Shown one piece after another: positions 1 to 6,603 of a DNA stretch of 6,763 nucleotides (position 1 is its first letter; each line of letters starts with the position of its first letter). The translations under genes and the position numbers were made by a program. Below the pieces are notes generated by a model that saw only the letters and a list, made by a program, of their open reading frames with translations, did no database searches and was not told the DNA's origin. The stretch comes from Clostridiales bacterium (GTDB lineage Bacteria > Bacillota > Clostridia > Peptostreptococcales > Anaerovoracaceae): the NCBI GenBank assembly GCA_012799165.1, contig JAAZLU010000209.1, positions 1 to 6,763 on the forward strand, in the 5' to 3' direction.

Positions 1-145
1 AGGAAGGGTCGCAGTTGCGTCAATTAATATTGTTGCCAAGCAGCCTTCGAGCTGGACCCAGGGAATCTTCATGTGCGGCGTCGTGGAATTCTACGCGATA
101 CTTTCCCTGCTGGCATCCATCATGATGCTCATGAACGCCCTTTAG
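1..145 (+). CDS. ntpK: V/A-type ATP synthase subunit K (proteolipid rotor subunit), C-terminal end only
   Basis: Partial gene cut by the left edge; reading frame begins at base 2 and ends in TAG at 143-145, leaving 47 residues. The fragment begins GRVAVASINIVAKQP, matching the loop after the third helix of Enterococcus hirae NtpK, and ends with a hydrophobic helix containing VVEFYAIL. The Glu in this motif (codon 86-88) aligns with the ion-carrying glutamate of NtpK (E139), so the rotor-ring site is intact here. Subunit K forms the membrane ring that turns as H+ or Na+ passes. In NtpK a Gln that helps bind Na+ lies just before the first complete codon, so the ion cannot be read from this window. 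It is the first gene of the visible operon, 21 bases before subunit E. The assignment rests on remembered family sequence, supported by the neighbouring genes. Confidence 0.93.
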   Translation, partial: GRVAVASINIVAKQPSSWTQGIFMCGVVEFYAILSLLASIMMLMNAL

Positions 146-166
146 TATAGAAAAGAGCGGTGAAAG

Positions 167-772
167 ATGAACGGTATAGACAGGATTATTGAGCGCATCG
201 GAGCCGAAGCGAGCCTAAAGGCTGAGGAAATCCTGGCTGAAGCGGGACGAAGCTGCGAACAGCTGAAATCCGAAAATGAGAAGCTCGTAGCGGCGGAGAG
301 CAAAGCGGCCCTGGAGAAGGGGCGCGCGCAATGCGCTGCGCTTAAGGCAAGGATGCTGGGCGAAGAGGATATGAGAAGGCGCAACGAGATTCTCGCCCTA
401 AAGCAGGATATGGTTGCGCAGGCATTTGCGGAGGCGGAAGCCGGACTTGCAGGTCTCGCAAAGGTGGAATATGTTGAATTTCTCGCTTCCCTTGCCGCTA
501 AGGCCGCGAGGACCGGGCTGGAAGAGCTGGTGATGAGCGAGAAAGATAGGGCCGAGGTAGGCGAGGAAGTGGTATCCGCGGCAAATGCAAAACTGGCTGA
601 GCGGAATATCAGGGCGGAGCTTAGGCTCTCTTCTTTGACGAGAGATATAAGCGGAGGTCTCTTCGTAAAGGAAGGGGATATAGAGACGAATTGTACGCTC
701 TCGGCGCTCATTGCCGGAAATTTCGACGAGCTTACGATGCTCGTGAGCGATAAGTTGTTCGGAGAGTCATAA
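167..772 (+). CDS. atpE: V/A-type ATP synthase subunit E (peripheral stalk)
   Basis: Encodes 201 residues, the usual length for bacterial/archaeal subunit E. The N-terminal half (about residues 1-95) is rich in Ala, Glu, Lys and Arg and is a likely long coiled coil; the C-terminal half is globular and carries the family-like GGLFVKEGDIETN at residues 163-175, followed by a short end region. Subunit E pairs with the G/H subunit to form the stator stalk that keeps the A3B3 head from turning with the rotor. The partner gene is not in the window and is expected upstream. The ATG at 167 is preceded by GGTGA at 159-163, a modest Shine-Dalgarno match; no other start fits the N-terminus better. It sits between K and C, the standard order in clostridial operons. 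No membrane segment or signal peptide is visible. Confidence 0.95.
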   Translation: MNGIDRIIERIGAEASLKAEEILAEAGRSCEQLKSENEKLVAAESKAALEKGRAQCAALKARMLGEEDMRRRNEILALKQDMVAQAFAEAEAGLAGLAKVEYVEFLASLAAKAARTGLEELVMSEKDRAEVGEEVVSAANAKLAERNIRAELRLSSLTRDISGGLFVKEGDIETNCTLSALIAGNFDELTMLVSDKLFGES

Positions 773-774
773 AT

Positions 775-782
775 AAGGAGGA
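775..782 (+). promoter_or_regulatory. Strong ribosome binding site for subunit C (supports a TTG start)
   Basis: AAGGAGGA lies 5 bases before TTG at 788. This near-perfect Shine-Dalgarno sequence in the 15-base gap after subunit E supports the TTG as the real start, since no ATG is well placed near the conserved N-terminus. Confidence 0.85.
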
Positions 783-787
783 AGATT

Positions 788-1771
788 TTGTCCAAAGTTA
801 AGGATGAAGATTATCTGTTCCTTTCGGCGATGCTGCGAGCCAAGGAGGCAGGAATGCTCGACTCGGGCGATTTCGCTGCAATGGCGGGCGCCCTGACGGC
901 TGCGGATGCATTGAAGACGGCTCAGGAGCACGGCTACCCGCAGTTGCGCTTGGATACTCCCGCGCATCTTGAGGAGGATTTGAACGCATATAGAGCCGGG
1001 ATTTATGAGGAGCTCGAGGCTTTACTTGCAGAGCGCGAAATTCTCGATCTCTTCAGGATAAAGTATGACTACCATAACGCAAAGGCCATCGTAAAGGCTA
1101 AGGCTTTGGATGAGGAATCGGACGGGATTCTTTCCCGGGCCGGCAGAATCGATCCGGATGTACTTAAGAGCTTTTTAGAGGATGAAAATGCGGAAGGGGC
1201 GATGGTCGATACGATGAGGGAAGCCGAAGATGTGCTTGCGAGGACCGGCAATCCCCAACTTTCGGATTTTGTTTTGGATAGGGCTTATTTCAACGATCTT
1301 GCACTCTGCGCTAAGGGCCTGAGCAGCGCGCTTGCCGCAAGGTATGTGCGCTTGCTTGCGGATGCCGCCAACCTTAAAGCCTTTGTAAGGTCCGCGAGGA
1401 TGCAGAGGAGTGCGGACTTCCTGAGTCTTGCGCTCAACGATGAGGGTAGCGTGCCTGCGCAGGAGATTTTGGAAAGCTCCGCGGAGGGGCTTGCAAATCT
1501 CTTCATCTTCTCGCCCCTTAGGGATGTGGCTTCGGCGGCAAACGAAGCGGTGGCGGGGGCTTCACTCGCAGCCTTTGAGCTCGCTTGCGACAATGCGATT
1601 GCGAGTTGTTTTGCGGAGACGATTTTTACGTCCTTCGGAGCTGATGTGGTGCTTGCGTATCTCGTAGCCCTTGAGGTCGAGATAGGCAACATTCGCATGC
1701 TGCTCTCCGGCAAAATCAGCGGAGTGGACATCGAAAGAGTAAAGGAAAGGCTGCGTGGTAGCCATGTATAA
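788..1771 (+). CDS. atpC: V/A-type ATP synthase subunit C (V0d/AC39 family)
   Basis: Encodes 327 residues, close to the family's usual length of about 330. Subunit C is the mostly helical, funnel-shaped cap that joins the D/F shaft to the K ring. Family marks are KYDYHNAK at residues 92-99 and the C-terminal stretch EVEIGNIRMLLSGKISG followed by ERLRGSHV at the end; both match the V-ATPase d / AC39 family as I know it (for example the NIR-hydrophobic-GK motif). Translation starts at TTG 788, directed by a strong Shine-Dalgarno site. The stop (TAA 1769-1771) lies inside the first codons of subunit F, so the two are probably coupled. No transmembrane helix is evident, as expected for a peripheral subunit. 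The sequence is Ala-rich and less conserved than A and B, so identification leans partly on gene order. Confidence 0.94.
   Translation: MSKVKDEDYLFLSAMLRAKEAGMLDSGDFAAMAGALTAADALKTAQEHGYPQLRLDTPAHLEEDLNAYRAGIYEELEALLAEREILDLFRIKYDYHNAKAIVKAKALDEESDGILSRAGRIDPDVLKSFLEDENAEGAMVDTMREAEDVLARTGNPQLSDFVLDRAYFNDLALCAKGLSSALAARYVRLLADAANLKAFVRSARMQRSADFLSLALNDEGSVPAQEILESSAEGLANLFIFSPLRDVASAANEAVAGASLAAFELACDNAIASCFAETIFTSFGADVVLAYLVALEVEIGNIRMLLSGKISGVDIERVKERLRGSHV
1741..1750 (+). promoter_or_regulatory. Ribosome binding site near the subunit F start (start undecided)
   Basis: AAAGGAAAGG inside the end of subunit C. Its AAAGGA core is 8 bases before GTG 1755 but its end is 13 bases before ATG 1764. 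Spacing therefore favours GTG (three extra residues, MVA), while the family N-terminus (M-Y-K-I-A-V) favours ATG. Coupling to termination of subunit C could make the ATG work without a well-spaced site. Confidence 0.5.
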
Positions 1772-2084
1772 GATAGCGGTAATGGGAGGAAGCGACACGG
1801 TGACCTGTTTTAAGGCACTGGGCTTTGATTGCTACGCCGTGGACGATGCGGGCAGAGCTCTTGAGGTTTTCAGAAGGATATCCTCTCCCGAAGCGGGCTA
1901 CGCGATAATTTATATAGAGGAAAGCTGCGCTCAGGATTTGGGCGATGAAATAGCTGAATTTAAGGATGACCCTGCCCTTGCGGTGATACTCATTCCCGGT
2001 AGGGAAGGTTCCTTGGGTTTAGGGCGGGCGGCTCTGGCGAAGGCCGTCGAAAAAGCCATAGGGTTCAACATAATAGGAGATTGA
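1764..2084 (+). CDS. atpF: V/A-type ATP synthase subunit F (central stalk; NtpG of E. hirae)
   Basis: Encodes 106 residues from ATG 1764, the usual size for subunit F. It has the Rossmann-like pattern of the family: [13 protein letters not shown] at the N-terminus, YIEESCA at residues 50-56, and [13 protein letters not shown] at residues 75-87, followed by a C-terminal helix AKAVEKAIG. Subunit F binds subunit D in the rotating shaft and affects ATPase activity in characterized enzymes. The start overlaps the stop of subunit C (ATGTATAA). A GTG at 1755 would add three residues and has better Shine-Dalgarno spacing, so the exact start is open. The stop TGA at 2082-2084 is 2 bases before subunit A. 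Some nomenclatures call this gene ntpG or ntpF. Confidence 0.94.
   Translation: MYKIAVMGGSDTVTCFKALGFDCYAVDDAGRALEVFRRISSPEAGYAIIYIEESCAQDLGDEIAEFKDDPALAVILIPGREGSLGLGRAALAKAVEKAIGFNIIGD
2075..2080 (+). promoter_or_regulatory. Ribosome binding site that fixes the subunit A start at ATG 2087
   Basis: AGGAGA lies 6 bases before ATG 2087 but directly abuts the in-frame TTG at 2081, which is too close to be used. This makes ATG 2087 the start, giving an N-terminus [13 protein letters not shown], like other A subunits. Confidence 0.85.
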
Positions 2085-2086
2085 CT

Positions 2087-3859
2087 ATGAGTGGAAAAGT
2101 AATAAAAGTATCGGGCCCGCTAGTCGTTGCTGAAGGCCTCAAGGATGCGAACGTCGCAGACGTGGTCCGCGTCGGAGAGATGGGGCTCATGGGAGAAATC
2201 CTCAACATGACGGGAGATCGGGCTTCCATACAGGTCTACGAGGAGACATCCGGCTTAGGACCGGGGGCAAGGGTTGAAACCACCGGCTATCCGATGTCCG
2301 TGGAGCTGGGACCCGGGATGCTCGAAAGCATCTACGACGGCATACAGAGGCCGCTCACGGAGATAATGCGGGTATCCGGCGATACCATTGCTCGAGGTAT
2401 TTCCGTTCCCGCTCTCAGCAGAGACAAGAAGTGGGACTTCAAACCCGTCGTCGTCAAAGGAGCAAGACTCGAAGGCGGAGATATTATAGGGACGGTGCAG
2501 GAGACTGCCCCCATAGAGCATAGAATAATGATTCCGCCGACTCTTTCCGGGACCCTGGAGGATATCCGAGAGGGCTCATTCACGGTTGACGAGGTGGTCG
2601 CGACTTTGAGAGCTGAGGACGGAACGCTTCACGAGATAAAGATGGCTCAGCGTTGGCCGGTTAGGGTCGCGAGGCCGTACAGACGGAAATTCGTGCCCTC
2701 AGAACCCCTTATGAGCGGACAGAGGATAATAGATACGCTCTTCCCGCTCGCAAAGGGCGGTACCGCGGCAGTCCCGGGACCTTTCGGTTCGGGCAAGACC
2801 GTCGTGCAGCACCAACTTGCGAAGTGGACGGACGTGGATGTGGTAATTTACATCGGCTGCGGAGAGCGCGGCAACGAGATGACGGACGTGCTCAACGAAT
2901 TCCCCGAGCTGATAGACCCCTATAACGGCGAGCCGCTTATGAAGCGCACCGTGCTTATAGCGAACACTTCCGATATGCCGGTCGCGGCCCGCGAAGCGTC
3001 GATTTACACGGGGATTACCATAGCTGAATATTTCCGCGATATGGGTCACGATGTGGCTGTCATAGCGGATTCCACCAGCCGCTGGGCTGAGGCCCTAAGA
3101 GAGATGTCCGGAAGGCTCGAGGAGATGCCCGGCGAAGAAGGGTATCCCGCATATTTGGCGAGCCGCATAGCTCAGTTCTATGAGCGCGCGGGGATAGTTG
3201 AATGCGCGGGCAGCGACGGAAGACGCGGAAGCATAACCGCTATCGGGGCCGTATCTCCTCCCGGAGGCGACCTCTCCGAACCCGTATCTCAGGGCACGAT
3301 GAGGATAGTGAAGGTCTTCTGGTCTCTTGACAGCAACCTGGCATATGCGAGACACTTCCCAGCAATAAACTGGCTCACGAGCTATTCGCTTTATACGAGC
3401 AATCTGACACCCTGGTACAAGGAGAACGGATTTGAAGATTTCCTCGCGGATAGAGAGAGGACGCTGAGCATACTCCAGGAGGAATCGGCTCTGAACGAGA
3501 TCGTAAGGCTCGTCGGAAGGGACAGCCTCGGCGCTGCGGATCAGCTGACGCTGGAGACCGCTAAGATGATCAGGGAGGACTTCCTGCAGCAGAACGCTTT
3601 TGTCGATGTGGATAACTATTCGAGTGTCGAGAGACAGGCTAAGTTGCTGCGCATAATAATAGAGCTCGACAAGCAGGGCAGAAAGGCCCTCGAGGACGGA
3701 GCCTCGATGGAAGGCTTGTTCGCCATAGGGGTGCGGGAGAGGATAGGTCGCGCAAAATATGTGCCTGACGATGCCTACGACGAGGAGTACCGCGCCATAA
3801 GCAGACAGGCGGCGGAAGAGATTGCCGAACTTGTCGCTGCCGGAGGTGAGAACAGATGA
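2087..3859 (+). CDS. atpA: V/A-type ATP synthase catalytic subunit A
   Basis: Encodes 590 residues, matching the family length of about 590. Three A subunits alternate with three B subunits to form the head that hydrolyses or makes ATP. Visible features: N-terminal beta-barrel (about 1-75) with [10 protein letters not shown]; the extra non-homologous domain of A subunits (about 110-190), absent from F-type beta subunits; Walker A GPFGSGKT at 231-238 with Lys237; GERGNE with catalytic Glu260; the [16 protein letters not shown] block starting at Asp328 (Walker B region); and the ATPase signature region [10 protein letters not shown] at 425-434. All key catalytic residues are present, so the enzyme should be active. 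It is strikingly similar to E. hirae NtpA over the core. The gene begins 2 bases after F and its TGA overlaps the ATG of B. Confidence 0.99.
   Translation: MSGKVIKVSGPLVVAEGLKDANVADVVRVGEMGLMGEILNMTGDRASIQVYEETSGLGPGARVETTGYPMSVELGPGMLESIYDGIQRPLTEIMRVSGDTIARGISVPALSRDKKWDFKPVVVKGARLEGGDIIGTVQETAPIEHRIMIPPTLSGTLEDIREGSFTVDEVVATLRAEDGTLHEIKMAQRWPVRVARPYRRKFVPSEPLMSGQRIIDTLFPLAKGGTAAVPGPFGSGKTVVQHQLAKWTDVDVVIYIGCGERGNEMTDVLNEFPELIDPYNGEPLMKRTVLIANTSDMPVAAREASIYTGITIAEYFRDMGHDVAVIADSTSRWAEALREMSGRLEEMPGEEGYPAYLASRIAQFYERAGIVECAGSDGRRGSITAIGAVSPPGGDLSEPVSQGTMRIVKVFWSLDSNLAYARHFPAINWLTSYSLYTSNLTPWYKENGFEDFLADRERTLSILQEESALNEIVRLVGRDSLGAADQLTLETAKMIREDFLQQNAFVDVDNYSSVERQAKLLRIIIELDKQGRKALEDGASMEGLFAIGVRERIGRAKYVPDDAYDEEYRAISRQAAEEIAELVAAGGENR
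3842..3850 (+). promoter_or_regulatory. Consensus ribosome binding site for subunit B
   Basis: GGAGGTGAG sits in the last codons of subunit A and ends 5 bases before the ATG at 3856. It is the best Shine-Dalgarno match in the window and, with the ATGA stop/start overlap, suggests efficient coupled translation giving equal amounts of A and B. Confidence 0.88.
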
Positions 3860-5235
3860 TTAGGGAATATAAGACTATAAGAGAAATCGCAAGTCCTCTG
3901 ATGATAGTCAGGGGCGTGGAAGGCGTAAGCTACGACGAGATGGCGGAGATAGAGCTTCCCAGCGGTGAGATTAGACGAGGGAAGGTGCTGGAGGTCGACG
4001 GAGATAAGGCGATCGTGCAGCTCTTCGAGGACGCAAGGGGTATAAATCTTGCCGAATCGAAGGTGAGATTTCTCGGAAAACCTCTGGAACTCGCTGTCTC
4101 CGGGGACATGCTCGGAAGAGTATTCAACGGCATGGGAGAGCCCATAGATGGAGGGCCAGCAATACTTCCCGAGGAAAAGAGAGATGTAAACGGTCTGGCT
4201 ATGAACCCCGCCGCAAGGGCTTATCCCGCGGAGTTCATACAGACGGGCGTGTCCACCATAGACGGGTTAAACACTCTTGTCAGAGGCCAGAAACTTCCGA
4301 TATTCTCGGGTTCCGGACTTCCTCACAAGGAGCTGGCGGCTCAGATTGCGAGACAGTCCAAGGTTTTGGGAAGTGAGGAGAGCTTCGCCGTAGTCTTCGC
4401 CGCGATAGGAATAACCTTCGAGGAATCGGAGTTCTTTATACAGGACTTCAGAAGGACGGGAGCTATAGACCGTACCGTTGTGTTCTCGAACCTCGCAAAC
4501 GACCCCGCGATAGAGAGAATTTCAACTCCGAGGATGGCGCTCACCGCTGCCGAGTACCTGGCTTTCGATATGGATATGCATGTGCTCGTCATTATGACGG
4601 ATATCACCAACTACGCGGAGGCTCTGCGAGAGGTTTCGGCCGCGAAGAAGGAGGTTCCGGGAAGGAGAGGATATCCCGGCTATCTTTATACAGACCTTGC
4701 AACTCTTTACGAGAGGGCGGGAAGAAGGCGTTCGAAGAAGGGTTCAATAACCCTCATTCCCATTCTGACCATGCCCGAGGACGATAAGACTCACCCGATT
4801 CCGGACCTTACCGGCTACATAACCGAGGGGCAGATTATATTGTCTAGAGAACTCTACCGCAAGGCTATAGCGCCGCCCGTAGACGTACTTCCTTCGCTCT
4901 CGAGGCTCAAGGATAAGGGCATAGGTGAGGGTAAGACGAGGGAGGATCATGCGGGCACCATGAACCAGCTTTTCGCCGCTTATGCGAGGGGCAAGGATGC
5001 CAAGGAGCTGATGACCATACTCGGCGAGTCCGCCCTGACGGAGACCGATAAACTCTATGCGAAGTTTGCCGAGGAATTCGAGCAACGCTATGTAAACCAG
5101 AGCTACGAGACCGACAGGAGCATCGAGGAGACCCTGAATTTGGGCTGGGAGTTGCTTAAGATACTGCCCAGAGCGGAGTTGAAGAGAATCAAAGAGGAGC
5201 ACATAGATCGTTACCTTGGGGCTGAGGCTCAATAG
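3856..5235 (+). CDS. atpB: V/A-type ATP synthase subunit B (non-catalytic nucleotide-binding subunit)
   Basis: Encodes 459 residues, the normal length. Subunit B has the same fold as A, but its P-loop position is the degenerate SGSGLPHKE (residues 151-159), lacking the GKT of an active Walker A, which is the hallmark of B subunits. The ATPase alpha/beta signature [10 protein letters not shown] is at 340-349, followed directly by Arg350, which aligns with the arginine finger that reaches into the A-subunit active site. The N-terminus [21 protein letters not shown] and the C-terminal helical domain ending in [12 protein letters not shown] fit the family. It starts at the ATG overlapping the stop of A and ends 16 bases before D. 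I see no frameshift or missing key residue. Confidence 0.99.
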   Translation: MIREYKTIREIASPLMIVRGVEGVSYDEMAEIELPSGEIRRGKVLEVDGDKAIVQLFEDARGINLAESKVRFLGKPLELAVSGDMLGRVFNGMGEPIDGGPAILPEEKRDVNGLAMNPAARAYPAEFIQTGVSTIDGLNTLVRGQKLPIFSGSGLPHKELAAQIARQSKVLGSEESFAVVFAAIGITFEESEFFIQDFRRTGAIDRTVVFSNLANDPAIERISTPRMALTAAEYLAFDMDMHVLVIMTDITNYAEALREVSAAKKEVPGRRGYPGYLYTDLATLYERAGRRRSKKGSITLIPILTMPEDDKTHPIPDLTGYITEGQIILSRELYRKAIAPPVDVLPSLSRLKDKGIGEGKTREDHAGTMNQLFAAYARGKDAKELMTILGESALTETDKLYAKFAEEFEQRYVNQSYETDRSIEETLNLGWELLKILPRAELKRIKEEHIDRYLGAEAQ

Positions 5236-5238
5236 CGC

Positions 5239-5245
5239 GAGAGGT
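5239..5245 (+). promoter_or_regulatory. Ribosome binding site for subunit D
   Basis: GAGAGGT in the 16-base gap after subunit B, with its AGAGG core 7 bases before ATG 5252. Good spacing supports this start and independent loading of ribosomes on subunit D. Confidence 0.75.
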
Positions 5246-5251
5246 ATTTAA

Positions 5252-5899
5252 ATGGCCACATATACACCGACAAGAATGGTTCTCAACCAGCTCAAGGCTA
5301 GGCTGAGGACCGCCCGAAGGGGTCATAAACTCCTGAAAGATAAGCGCGACGAGCTTATGCGCAACTTCATGGATATAATCAAGCGCAACAGAGATCTTCG
5401 CAACGAGGTCGAGACTGGTCTGACGGAGGCGTTTGCCGCCTTTTCTTCGGCGGGGGCCGTCATGTCTTTGGATTTTATGGAGCAGGCGCTGATGTATCCG
5501 CGCAGCAAGGTTAAGCTCGAGGTCTCTCGTAAGAATATAATGGGGGTGACAGTGCCCGCATACGGCTTTGATATGCAATCCGAAAACGGCGCGGATGTTC
5601 TCCCTTACGGCTTTGCTCAGACTTCTGGGGATCTGGACGATGCTATAGCTAAACTTTCGGAGGTCTTCAAATCCATGCTCGCGCTCGCGGAGATCGAAAA
5701 GACCATGCAGATGCTTGCCAAGGAGATAGAGATGACGAGGCGCAGGGTTAATGCGCTCGAATATTCGACGATTCCGGAGTTGGAGGATGCCATAAAATAT
5801 ATTTCCATGAAGCTCTCCGAAAACGAGAACTCCACTAAGGTGCGGCTCATGAAGGTCAAGGACATGGTGCTTCAGAAGGCGCATGATTTTCAATATTAG
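5252..5899 (+). CDS. atpD: V/A-type ATP synthase subunit D (central rotor shaft)
   Basis: Encodes 215 residues, typical for subunit D. This subunit is the antiparallel coiled-coil axle that inserts into the A3B3 head, the counterpart of F-type gamma, and it binds subunit F. The N-terminal helix carries the hallmark TPTRMVLNQLK followed by GHKLLKDKRDELM at residues 24-36. The C-terminal half (about 130-200) is a second long helical region with ALAEIEKTMQML and RRRVNALEYSTIPELE, matching the family's RRVNALE-x-x-x-IP motif. The middle, about 80-125, is the short, less helical head region. It is the last gene of the operon: a terminator follows 29 bases after the stop. No additional small subunit gene fits between D and the terminator. 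Confidence 0.98.
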   Translation: MATYTPTRMVLNQLKARLRTARRGHKLLKDKRDELMRNFMDIIKRNRDLRNEVETGLTEAFAAFSSAGAVMSLDFMEQALMYPRSKVKLEVSRKNIMGVTVPAYGFDMQSENGADVLPYGFAQTSGDLDDAIAKLSEVFKSMLALAEIEKTMQMLAKEIEMTRRRVNALEYSTIPELEDAIKYISMKLSENENSTKVRLMKVKDMVLQKAHDFQY

Positions 5900-5928
5900 C
5901 GATAAATGCAGTTAAAGAATAAAGAAGC

Positions 5929-5958
5929 GAGCCGCAATCTTAGGGTTGCGGCTCTTTT
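5929..5958 (+). terminator. Intrinsic terminator of the ATPase operon
   Basis: Perfect 9-bp stem GAGCCGCAA (5929-5937) / TTGCGGCTC (5946-5954) with an 8-base loop, followed directly by TTTT and preceded by an A-rich stretch. It lies 29 bases after the stop of subunit D, so it most likely ends the ATPase message. The U tract is short (four), so some read-through is possible. Confidence 0.85.
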
Positions 5959-6149
5959 AAGGGGGCACCTCCCGTGAGCGAGAGCGTGTCACTGTCGCAA
6001 TGCACTGCCCCGCATTTGCGAAATTATATTTTATAAAATTCAATAACCTTATAAGTTTTTATCTACGTGCAATTATAGTTAAACGCAAATTACACATTTT
6101 TAAGTGCTCTAATAAATATATAAAGATATGTAGTATTATATATTAAATA
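5959..6149. other. Intergenic stretch without a gene
   Basis: About 190 bases with no supported coding frame on either strand. The first 60 or so are GC-rich and hold the extra hairpins. From about 6021 the DNA turns very AT-rich, with short perfect palindromes ATTTTATAAAAT (6028-6039) and CTTATAAG (6048-6055). These could be regulator sites or simple consequences of base composition. The abrupt change to AT-rich DNA is usual upstream of a promoter. Confidence 0.6.
5995..6021. other. Second hairpin between the operon terminator and the next promoter
   Basis: TCGCAATGC (5995-6003) pairs with GCATTTGCGA (6012-6021), giving 9 bp with a single bulged T and an 8-base loop ACTGCCCC. No uninterrupted U tract follows on either strand (AATTATATTTT comes next on +), so it is a weak back-up terminator at best. 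A 5-bp stem with a G-T pair, GGGGG/CTCCC, lies just upstream at 5961-5973. The role is unknown. Confidence 0.45.
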
Positions 6150-6178
6150 TTGACAGAATATACATAATATGGTAATAT
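6150..6178 (+). promoter_or_regulatory. Near-consensus sigma-A promoter for the YdbC-like gene
   Basis: TTGACA at 6150-6155, a spacer of exactly 17 bases, then TAATAT at 6173-6178. The -35 box is perfect and the -10 box differs from TATAAT at two positions. Upstream DNA is AT-rich, like an UP element. The predicted transcript start near 6185 gives a leader of about 33 bases before ATG 6218. This indicates that the downstream gene is transcribed separately from the ATPase operon. Confidence 0.85.
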
Positions 6179-6185
6179 GTCGTAA

Positions 6186-6214
6186 ATCCTCGGAGCGGGC
6201 GCGGAAAAGAGGAT
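6186..6214 (+). promoter_or_regulatory. Leader hairpin that can cover the YdbC-like gene's ribosome binding site
   Basis: ATCCTC (6186-6191) is a perfect complement to GAGGAT (6209-6214), which contains the Shine-Dalgarno core AGAGGA (6208-6213, 4 bases before ATG 6218). The loop would be 17 bases. Since the 5' arm lies at the predicted transcript start, pairing would depend on the exact first base. The site itself is a clear ribosome binding site; its control by this hairpin is inference. Confidence 0.4.
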
Positions 6215-6217
6215 AAT

Positions 6218-6553
6218 ATGAAAAAGGAAGATAGCTGCAGTTATGAGGTTAACGAGAGCGGTGCCGGTTATCGCTCGGGCGACGGAAATTTTGTCTACGA
6301 AATAAAGAGGACGCTCGGAATACTCAGAAAGAGCAACAGCGGTTGGACCAGGGAGCTCAATGTGGTGGCCTGGAATAACAATGCCCCAAAGTACGACATA
6401 AGGGACTGGTCGCCGGACCACAGCAAGATGACCAGGGGAATTACCTTTACGAAGAATGAGGCCGAGCAGATCTGCAAGTGGTTGTCGCTGGAGCCGGATA
6501 ATACTGAAGGCGGAGAAGAGTCAAAGCAGACAGAGGCGATTCTGCCCTTCTGA
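6218..6553 (+). CDS. PC4/YdbC-family single-stranded-DNA-binding protein with an SSB-like C-terminal tip
   Basis: Encodes 111 residues. Residues about 25-90 match the YdbC branch of the PC4 (transcription coactivator p15) fold: YEIKRTLGIL, then SGWTRELNVVAWN, then PKYDIRDWSPDH and the helix TFTKNEAEQICKWL. The Lactococcus YdbC structure binds ssDNA as a dimer through this fold; the conserved W43, W52 and W64 fit that family. Two parts lie outside the core: a polar N-terminal extension (1-24) and a C-terminal tail (92-111), acidic and Gly/Ser-poor in order, ending EAILPF. The tail resembles the tip of bacterial SSB (Bacillus subtilis SsbA ends DDDLPF). Homologues I recall are near 75 residues, so this one is longer. 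The start is ATG 6218 with AGAGGA upstream and its own promoter. It is unrelated in function to the ATPase. Cellular role is unproven; DNA or RNA metabolism is likely. Confidence 0.9.
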   Translation: MKKEDSCSYEVNESGAGYRSGDGNFVYEIKRTLGILRKSNSGWTRELNVVAWNNNAPKYDIRDWSPDHSKMTRGITFTKNEAEQICKWLSLEPDNTEGGEESKQTEAILPF

Positions 6554-6566
6554 TTTGTGCGGACGA

Positions 6567-6603
6567 CGCCTGCAATCGCCATAAATCTGCGTAGGCGGTT
6601 TTT
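6567..6603 (+). terminator. Intrinsic terminator after the YdbC-like gene (first of two)
   Basis: CGCCTGCA (6567-6574) pairs with TGC-gt-AGGCG (6588-6597), 8 bp with a 2-base bulge and a 13-base loop, then G and TTTTT (6599-6603). It starts 13 bases after the stop. A competing stem using AATCGCC (6574-6580) with GGCGGTT (6594-6600) ends in the same T run. Either form would act as a terminator. Confidence 0.65.

Noticed and set aside
142..795. Long open frame on the - strand (217 codons) opposite subunit E
   Set aside because: It lies exactly antisense to a well-supported gene, its product is low-complexity Ser/Ala-rich as expected from the reverse of an Ala/Glu-rich coiled-coil gene, and it has no recognisable domain or clear ribosome binding site.
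2081..2089. TTG at 2081 as start of subunit A
   Set aside because: The ribosome binding site AGGAGA ends at 2080, leaving no spacing, while ATG 2087 is 6 bases away and gives the family N-terminus.
5189..5893. Long open frame on the - strand (234 codons) opposite subunit D
   Set aside because: Fully antisense to subunit D and matching no family I know; open antisense frames are common opposite genes with this codon usage.
5965..5972. GCACCTCC, resembling the 3' end of 16S rRNA and complementary to the ribosome binding site of subunit B
   Set aside because: Only about seven bases of complementarity to a motif found before many genes; it is better explained by the local GGGGG/CTCCC stem. No flanking rRNA sequence is present.
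5900..6217. Search for a CRISPR array, tRNA gene, riboswitch or insertion sequence in the longest gap
   Set aside because: No regularly spaced repeats, no tRNA cloverleaf or T-loop GGTTCGA-like motif, no known riboswitch core and no transposase remnant or terminal inverted repeats with target duplication were seen.
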